DNA of 64,000 nucleotides from Undaria pinnatifida (lineage: Eukaryota > Sar > Phaeophyceae > Laminariales > Alariaceae), in the NCBI GenBank assembly GCA_012845835.1, contig JABAKD010000013.1, positions 10,735,201 to 10,799,200 on the forward strand. Reading direction: 5' to 3'. The notes beneath the pieces were generated by a model, which saw only the letters and a program-made list of their open reading frames with translations, did no database searches and was not told where the DNA came from. Shown piece by piece: positions 57,700-64,000 of the stretch. The position numbers and the translations under genes were made by a program. Numbering within the stretch: position 1 is the first letter of the stretch; the number at the start of each line of letters is the position of its first letter.

Positions 57700-60648
57700 A
57701 GGAAGACAGTGCTTCAGAAACATTGCAGAGATACTTCACGAGGGATAGAAGTAAACAAGTGCGTGGCTAACCTTAACGATAAAAAAGGCAGCAGAGACAG
57801 ACCAAAACAGAGCATGAGTTCATGCGGTACGGACGGAGATGGAATGCTCACCATGATGGCTACGGCGGTGTACAATTGAAATAGGAAAAAAGAACGACTA
57901 CGCGGCGAAGAGCGTGGAGAGAAGAAGTGAGTAGCATTAATCGTAAAAGTTTTTCAAGGAAGGAGACGAGGCTGACCGGGGGAACCACATAGACATAACG
58001 CTACGAAGCATCGCGCGAGAAACGTTCTGTAAGACTTTGAGCGATAGAATGGGAACAACGATAAAGAGGCATCCCACCGTAGCGTTTGCGAACCATCTCA
58101 CGGCCGGGGTGAAGCATCAGTCCCTGAGCTCCTCCTCGCACGAGGAGCTCAATATCTCACCCGATACTACATGACTTCGAAGGCGTTCGTTCGTCCGCAC
58201 AACCCGACCAAAAGCTTCCATGCCTTAGTTGACCTCGAAGGCATTCGTTCGCACAACCCGACCAAGCTTCTATGTCTTACTTAGTCCTAAAAATAACCTG
58301 TACTCGTGAAATTACTTGACTAATGACTACCACCTAATTCCCCACTTGACGAGCTCAATCGGACAAGAAGGTATACCTTTTTTGGGCACAAGAATAGCAA
58401 CCCCTACAGTGGGATGACTCCAACACAGAGGTAGCACTTTGGGGGGGCGAAACGAACACCGGTTAATCTGAAACTTTACGAGCACATTTGCTCCAGGACT
58501 AGCAAATAGAGAATTTTATCGAAGTTGCGCGAACGAAACGCGTTCGAAGCCACATTTCGGGTGAAATATAAGAGCTCCTTCTGTTAGGCGCACAGAAACT
58601 AACGCTGTATCCCTACTGCGGCGGGACGACTCTGAAGAAGGAAGAAAATGTAAGCCAAGGGCAGGCAGGGTTTAGGCCATGCCGTAGCTGTGTAGACCTT
58701 GTGTACACGTTAGGTAAGACAACTCAAGTCAGGAAGGGCGCGTGGCTAACAGCATACTGGTATTGCTCGCTCTTTCCACACGTTCAAAAGCCCCATGACA
58801 CAGCACAGAGAAAAACGGGTTGCGGGGACAGTTGTGGGGAATTGGGATCGGAGGAAAGGTGCGGAGAATGGTGAACAAGATGACGGGAACGCGCGAGAAT
58901 GTGCTGTGATGCTGGACGGGGAACTGCCGAACTATGCTGACATTTTACAAGGAGTGGCTACGGGGATGTCGTACGTAATCACCCAATATGACCAAGGTAT
59001 ATATTGACGGCATGATGGTAGCAGCCGAAACACCAAGGCAGGGAGTCACCGTGGGGGAAGATACGTAGTCGGGATTGATGTTTGCGGATGATTTCGTGGG
59101 GATATCTGAAACACCCGGAAGGCTGCAAAAACAAATTGCGAAGGCACTAGACTACACCAGAAAAAGGAAAGCGACAGCGAGCGCAAAAAAGTGCACGATA
59201 GATGCATGTAACGAAGATAGGGAGAACCCGGTAACATTCAAATGGAAGTGGGGAGACGATGAACTACTGATCGCAGACCAGTACACATACCTTGGCGTAG
59301 AGGTCTCGAAATGCTGCTCTTGGTATGCACGCATAGCAAACGTAGGTAAAACACAGGTAGCCAGGGTGGATGCGATCCTAACAGACTCGCACCTTGACGC
59401 TAGGGGTAAAACACGGATTATGATTGATGCGATCGTCCCAAAACTAGAATGTGCAGGATGTAAGACACGGAAAGTGAACACGAACTTCGCGAAAGAGCTG
59501 CAAACAGCACAGATGGCCGCAGCCAACAAGAGTACTAGGATGCTCAAAATCCAAGGGGTAATACATAATTAAGAGTAGAACTGGGATATCCCCAATTAAA
59601 ACGAGCAATACAGAATTAAGAACAGAACCGGGAATGCATCCAACTACAACAAATAGCTACGCGAGTAGGTTGAAATGGCAATAAAAAGCAAGGAAACATG
59701 CCAAAAAAGAGGTTGCCCCCAAAAACTGGAAGGGCTGTATGGGAGAAAGTAACTTCTAAAATGCAAGCTGGAATAAGGTGAGTGGAATAGCGTAGTAAAA
59801 AAAAAATGCAAGGACCTAGGAGGAAAACAAGGAGAGCTATTGTCCATAGACGAGTATACGAGTCTGGGGGGTACAAAACAGAAGTAAGTGATAGAAGCAA
59901 GGGAAGGCTAGATATAAGAAAGGCGAACGGGGAAGAGCATTTAGAGATATACGGAGGGTTAGAATAAGAGATAAAAATGAACTTTTTTTTTTTTTTTTTT
60001 TTTTTATTATCCTCCGGCGGATGGGGAAAAATAAAGCTTTAGCTCACCACACTTCCGCGTATTTTCATACGCGTCGTGTGTCGATTTAACTCAGTTGCTT
60101 TCGCAGCCCAACGCTAGCTGGCGCACCCTTCGAGTCCCATTGTAGGTATAGCGTAAGCTGTCCCTATCAACACATATTCGCACGGCGCAATGGGCCACGC
60201 GAAACCGCCGAAACAGCGTTTGCGTTTAGGAGACCTGGGCCTTCCAGAAAGAAGAAAAGAGGTATACCAGCTATCGGATGGAGGAGAAAGAGGGCGCACA
60301 GAGGTGCCCTTGTGGCAAAGCAGACGAGAGTAGATCGCACACAGTGGGAGAATGTGAACTACTGTACAAGGAGGAACGGAAAGTGATATCATAGACGGAT
60401 GTGACACGGATAAGTTTGGTGCCGTAGATAGCAGCGAGAAAAACAGCCGCTATGCTAGGAAATGAACTTTGGCCACAGACCGCCAAACAAGAAGGAGACA
60501 AGATAAAGCAAAAAAGTATTACGTAATATATAGAAAAAAACGCACAGAGCGTCCAAAAGTTGGAGGTGTCTCTAGTAGGAGTAGAAACAGTGCTCCCTCC
60601 GTCTCGAAGGGATGCGTGGTCAATGGCGTGGTCGATGGTCGAAAATGA
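57700..60648 (+). pseudogene. LINE (non-LTR retrotransposon) reverse transcriptase relic
   Basis: Parts in order on +: HIDITLRSIARETFCKTLSD (near 57990), the N-terminal palm; GQAGFRPCRSCVDLVYTLGK (58656-58730); NYADILQGVATG (near 58935); after a frameshift near 59000, VYIDGMMVAAE; then GLMFADDFVGISE with the catalytic FADD (near 59090), preceded by an in-frame TAG at 59067; DYTRKRKATASAKKC and YTYLGVEVSKC. The region after 59572 carries several stops. A separate piece at 60171-60400 gives TYSHGAMGHAKPPKQRLRLG, then RCPCGKADESRSHTVGECEL, a C-terminal CCHC-type finger. The end is VGGVSSRSRNSAPS (60549-60620). No endonuclease domain was seen upstream, so the 5' part is lost. It would have copied RNA at the insertion site. 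Confidence 0.85.
59983..60165 (-). mobile_element. SINE-like insertion splitting the LINE
   Basis: Inserted in the - direction: a run of 23 T (poly-A of the insert) at 59983-60005, then the reverse of the retroelement tail found at 1651-1750 and 61840-61960. ATGAAC (59977-59982) and ATCAAC (60166-60171) flank it as a near-perfect 6-bp duplication. The LINE protein frame resumes exactly after it. A tRNA-like stretch (TTAACTCAGTTGC ... CCTTCGAGTCCC) is seen on + within the insert, opposite to the poly-A orientation. Confidence 0.7.
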
Positions 60649-60649
60649 C

Positions 60650-60758
60650 TATTACGGGGGGCCATAGTAAATAGGACCAAATATTGTTAGTCAAAATAGG
60701 GAAATATATTGGTTTTTGTGTGTACCGTAGGTCCTATTTACTATGGTCCCCCGTAATA
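60650..60758. mobile_element. 105-bp MITE with TA target duplication
   Basis: Bases 60652-60756 start TTACGGGGGGCCATAGTAAA and end with its inverted partner TTTACTATGGTCCCCCGTAA; the arms are about 27 bp with one mismatch. TA flanks both sides (60650-60651 and 60757-60758). Size, long arms and TA target fit a Tc1/mariner-type MITE. It lies a few bases after the LINE end. Confidence 0.85.
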
Positions 60759-60814
60759 AGGCAAGCAACAAATGAGTACCCTCCTCCCCCCAATCACCCC
60801 CCACCTATACTATA

Positions 60815-61715
60815 TATAGGTTAGGTTGGTGTCGGTTGGCAACGACAACGTAAAAGATGCTGCCCAAACCTATATTATACAGGTTGGGTTGGCGTCGGTT
60901 GGCAACGACGCGTAAAACATGCCGCTCACTGCATGAGCTAGACCACCAGGGTACCGTTTTTGTTTTGTATTTATTTTTGGCCGTCGATCACAGCTGGCGG
61001 TCGAGTTAGATAATTTGTGCGGGGTGGAGAACTTTTACTCCGCACAAGGGGAACGATAGTATCACGTACGTGGTAGTGTTTATGGTAGCCAGTCGCCCCG
61101 GTGGCTTATCAGGTTATCCTCGAGCCTGGTATAGGTCAGTTTCGTGAGTTCGAATCCGCCCGAGTGCATACTCGTATGAATTCGTGGGGATTTTTTCTTG
61201 TGCACAAATTGACTTGCGGAATACGCGAGAGCGTGACTTAGCAACACTCAATGAAAAATTGACGAGCAGTGGGATTGCTGGACCCTATGTGCGATGAAAA
61301 TTGAAGCTAAGAACCGGGGGGGGAGAAGGGACGACACCTGTGATCACGGCTTGTCCAGAAGCTAGAAAGTAGAAGTGTGAACAACAAAAAAAAAAATGGT
61401 ACGGTACCCACCTTGGCAGTTACATAGTACTCCTACTGCTGTCTCTGGAAGTGGCCATACCGGAAATTAAATTAACTCATTAAAGCCGTCATCCATACGC
61501 AAGTCCCGCCTTACAAGCGGTTCTTAATAGGATGCAGCTCACCCTTCATGCGACTCGCCGAACACCTCACAGCGCTTTGCGCTTGGTACAAGCAATGTCT
61601 GCCTGGTCGGTGAAAACCCGACTTGCTTCGTCCCGACATTGTGGGGTGCGAGGGTCTAATAGCTACTATTCCATATGGTCATACCACTACGGCCATGCAT
61701 GAATATCGAGTACCC
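60815..61715 (+). repeat. Repeat R2, longest copy, with nested SINE
   Basis: GGTTAGGTTGGTGTCGGTTG occurs twice near the start (60824 and 60884). It continues GAGCTAGACCACCAGG, GATCACAGCTGGCGGTCGAG, CGGGGTGGAGAACTTTTACT, then after the nested SINE TACATAGTACTCCTACTGCT, GACTCGCCGAACACCTCACA, GGTGAAAACCCGACTTGCTT, and ends CATGCATGAATATCGAGTAC at a run of 14 C. No open frame and no terminal repeats. Class unknown. Confidence 0.8.
61082..61401 (+). mobile_element. tRNA-derived SINE nested in R2
   Basis: The insert is 61088-61395 (308 bp), flanked by ATGGTA at 61082-61087 and 61396-61401. The head has box A-like TGGCTTATCAGGT and box B GAGTTCGAATCC; the tail is A-rich (AACAACAAAAAAAAAAA). The empty site can be read from the R2 copies at 44795 and 52200, which lack this segment. 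Confidence 0.8.
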
Positions 61716-61839
61716 CCCCCCCCCCCCGGCCTCTCCCGACATCATTATCCTCAAAGCCAGAGCCGTGAGTTGGGCGGACCTCACGGCTAGATATTACAGT
61801 TGGGTGGCGGTGTAAGCCACTAAAAGACGCTGAGGGTAA

Positions 61840-61960
61840 AAACCCTCGACACACGACGCGTATGAAAATACGCGGAAGTGTGGTGAGCTAAAGCTTTATT
61901 TTTCCCCATCCGCCAAAGGATGCAAAAGAAGAAAAAAAAAAAAGAAAAAAAAAAAGTAAA
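61840..61960 (+). repeat. Retroelement 3' tail, copy 3
   Basis: CGACACACGACGCGTATGAA, AATACGCGGAAGTGTGGTGA, GCTAAAGCTTTATTTTTCCC, then CATCCGCC and an A-rich run to 61955. Same family as 1651-1750 and 59983-60090. Confidence 0.75.
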
Positions 61961-62239
61961 AACTCTTACGGGTTGAGCTGGAGAAAAAGAGTGATAATGA
62001 AAACACAAATCCAACTGACAACTACTCGGCGACTTGTAGTCAGTCTTACACCTACCTGGTACAATACAAAATGGCCAACAAGCCATTGGTCGGCCACTTA
62101 CTACTGGTACAGTGAGCCCAATACCTAGTCAACTAGTAGCTGGTTGGCGATTGATATAATGGTCAGTCAACTAGCTACCCAAAACATTAGCTTTTTGTAA
62201 CATATTATCGTCCCCCTAAACCTGCCCCCCCATCCATCC

Positions 62240-62600
62240 TCTTTGATATAGTCCGCCACCGCCGCCACCAAAGCAGGCCAAGGAGCTTCTTACCGCTAGC
62301 TCCCCATCTATAGCCAGCCCAACACCAAACCAACTAATAACTAGCCAGTGACTTATAGTCAGAAACCCCCCACACACAGCCCTACCCAAAACTACCACAA
62401 AACACTAACCTTTCGTGACACCCTCTCGTTCCTTTTCCCCGCTTTCATCTTTTCCACCGCCGCCGCCAATGAGCAGACTAAGGAGCTTCTTAACGTTGAC
62501 TCCCATCGTATCCTTCAGGGCGTCGATCACCACCACCACCTCCGCGCCCCCTCCCCCCCCTGCCCCCGCTCCTCCCCCTCCTCCTCCTGAAACTCCTTCC
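62240..62600 (-). other. Possible exon and a decayed duplicate
   Basis: On the - strand at about 62560-62405 the frame reads EVVVVIDALKDTMGVNVKKL and LSLLIGGGGGKDES, followed by an AAG|GTTAGT donor-like site. A diverged copy lies at 62305-62240 (GASGKKLLGLLW). It could be an exon of a gene extending out of the window; a Gly-rich stretch and one motif are not enough to name it. Confidence 0.35.
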
Positions 62601-62984
62601 TGTTTCGTTTCGTCAAGGTTTGCGTGTGTTTTTTTTCTCTCGTTTCCGTAAGAAGTAACACGCAATTTTTAATATTCGACTCTTCGTATGGTTTTCGGGC
62701 GCTTTTTATTTTTTGTTTTCGATTGCTATCATACTTTGGGTAATAAAAAGGTTTTCAATTTCCATACTCGGAGAGCTGGAAGTTGGCTCGACCTCACGGC
62801 CAGATACTACCACCAGATACTACTACTAGATACTATTATATCGCTTTTGATCAAAACCAGCCCCCCCCTTTCCTTCCACAGCTGTCAGATTTTGTCCCCC
62901 TCAGAAACGGGTTTTATAGTTTCCGCGCACAGACTGACTAAAATCATCCTGTTGACCCTGATAGCTACACTGTAGCTGTAAGGG

Positions 62985-63110
62985 GAGTCGCCGACCTATA
63001 TCCTTAATGAGGACACACAACTCGTAATGCGCGCGATCGGAGTATCACACACAGCTTGCAAAGATGAGTTTCGACGAAATCTTCGATCTCACAGCTGGAG
63101 TGTATTTTAA
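62985..63110 (+). repeat. Dispersed repeat shared with BRX1 intron 1
   Basis: CGACCTATATCCTTAATGAG, GCGCGATCGGAGTA, CTTGCAAAGATGAGTTTCGA; partner of 24290-24460. Confidence 0.65.
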
Positions 63111-63414
63111 TTTTTATAATATATCGTTACGTGATGAAAGTACGCGCTATTTTCTTTATTCGATTACGTACTAACAAAAAAGCTGGGTATTCATTATAAT
63201 ACGAAAACTAGCAAAAAAACGGGGGGGGAAGGGGGGGGGGGGGGGGGGGTACTTGGTTACACACACATATACACGCACACAAACCACGCCGACATGCTTC
63301 TCCACCGTCCTCTCCGCCCCCCACCAAACACGCCTCGCACGCACCTGCACCCCGCAATCCTCTGATGGCCCCGACAGCAGCCCGGGGGCCACAGCAAAGC
63401 TGTCACGGCCTGGG

Positions 63415-63505
63415 GACACAACACCATCATCACCACCATCATCATCATCATCATCACCACCACCACCACCGCCACCCCCAACACCACCACCACCACCACT
63501 GCCGC
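63415..63505 (+). repeat. CAC/CAT microsatellite
   Basis: Irregular CACCATCATCACCACCACC run; codes His or Val/Met/Gly runs by composition only. A G-run of 28 bases with few interruptions lies just upstream at 63222-63249. Confidence 0.8.
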
Positions 63506-63803
63506 TGCCGAAGCCGCTTGTGCTGCTGCTCTTCTGGCCGAGGGTTTGGAGGAGATAACCGAGGCCTCTGTTGTACTGGCTGGGTGGGCATCGCTCGTGG
63601 TCGATGAGGCGTGTGTGTACGACGAGGATGGGGGGGGTGGTGCTTCGGGGTGTGGACGGGCCGGGGCTGCGCGATCGTCCCGGGAGAAGCTGTAGCAGTA
63701 GTGGCGGTAGAAGTTGTAGTAGGCGCAGTGGTAGATAAATGTAGCGGCGGAGATGGTGGTAGTCGTAATAGACAAAAAGGGGGTGAAACGCAAAACGAAA
63801 CGC

Positions 63804-63948
63804 GTTTCGAGTTTCGAAAACGGTTTCGTTTCGAGTTTCGAAAACGGTTTCGTTTCGAGTTTCGAAAACGGTTTCGGTTCGAGTTTCGAAAACGGTTTCG
63901 TTTCGAGTTTCGAAAACGGTTTCGTTTCGAGTTTCGAAAACGAGTTTC
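63804..63948 (+). repeat. 24-bp tandem repeat, six units
   Basis: Unit TTTCGAGTTTCGAAAACGGT plus TTCG. Because 24 is a multiple of three, all frames stay open through the array; + reads repeated SSFENGFV and - reads repeated FETRNETV. Each unit contains the inverted words TTTCGAGTTTCGAAA. Confidence 0.9.
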
Positions 63949-64000
63949 GTTCGGAGAACCGGATCGAACCAGTTTCGAAAAAACAATAATTAGTCGTAGG

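Overview
This is eukaryotic nuclear DNA, rich in repeats and poor in genes. It holds one conserved gene that I recognise, a six-exon BRX1 homologue (ribosome biogenesis, Brix domain) at 23.9-32.5 kb on the + strand. It holds one probable large multi-exon gene of unknown function on the - strand at about 45.9-56.4 kb. Almost everything else is mobile elements, relics of them, and tandem repeats. Both genes use GT..AG introns and carry Gly/Ala/Pro-rich low-complexity insertions, and their introns are full of repeats. Together with the element mix (a hAT transposon, a tyrosine-recombinase retrotransposon, a LINE, tRNA-derived SINEs) this suggests an alga with a large, intron-rich genome. A brown alga or another stramenopile is my best guess, but it is inference and nothing in the sequence proves it. 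A short (CCCTAA)n tract at 23.3 kb fits a TTAGGG-type telomere.

Layout. 0-0.9 kb: a tandem duplication. 1.77-5.92 kb: a complete but dead hAT element with 12-bp terminal inverted repeats, an exact 8-bp target duplication (GATAATAA) and a five-exon BED-finger transposase pseudogene. 6.0-12.4 kb: a cluster of long foldback elements with arms of about 600 bp, meeting head-to-head at two near-perfect palindromes. 12.2-18.6 kb: a DIRS/Ngaro-like retrotransposon on the - strand (gag with CCCH finger, RT, RNase H, tyrosine recombinase), flanked by direct repeats of about 235 bp and sharing sequence with the foldback cluster. 19.1-22.6 kb: at least seven copies of a tRNA-derived SINE, a Ty3/gypsy pol scrap and a 436-bp repeat with a conserved 24-bp palindrome. 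23.9-32.5 kb: BRX1, with introns holding several repeat families. 33.5-45.3 kb: minisatellites, dimeric tRNA-like SINEs and intergenic DNA. 45.9-56.4 kb: the unknown - strand gene, whose 3' part shows four diverged copies of one exon. 57.7-60.65 kb: a LINE relic split by a reverse-oriented SINE-like insertion. 60.65-61.7 kb: a 105-bp TA-flanked MITE, then a dispersed repeat (called R2 here) that itself carries a SINE with a target duplication. 61.8-64 kb: a retroelement tail, exon-like segments and a 24-bp tandem repeat.

The elements show their relative ages through nesting and damage. The transposase, recombinase and LINE frames are all broken by stops or frameshifts, so nothing mobile here looks autonomous. 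BRX1 is the only gene whose complete exon chain keeps frame without any repair.
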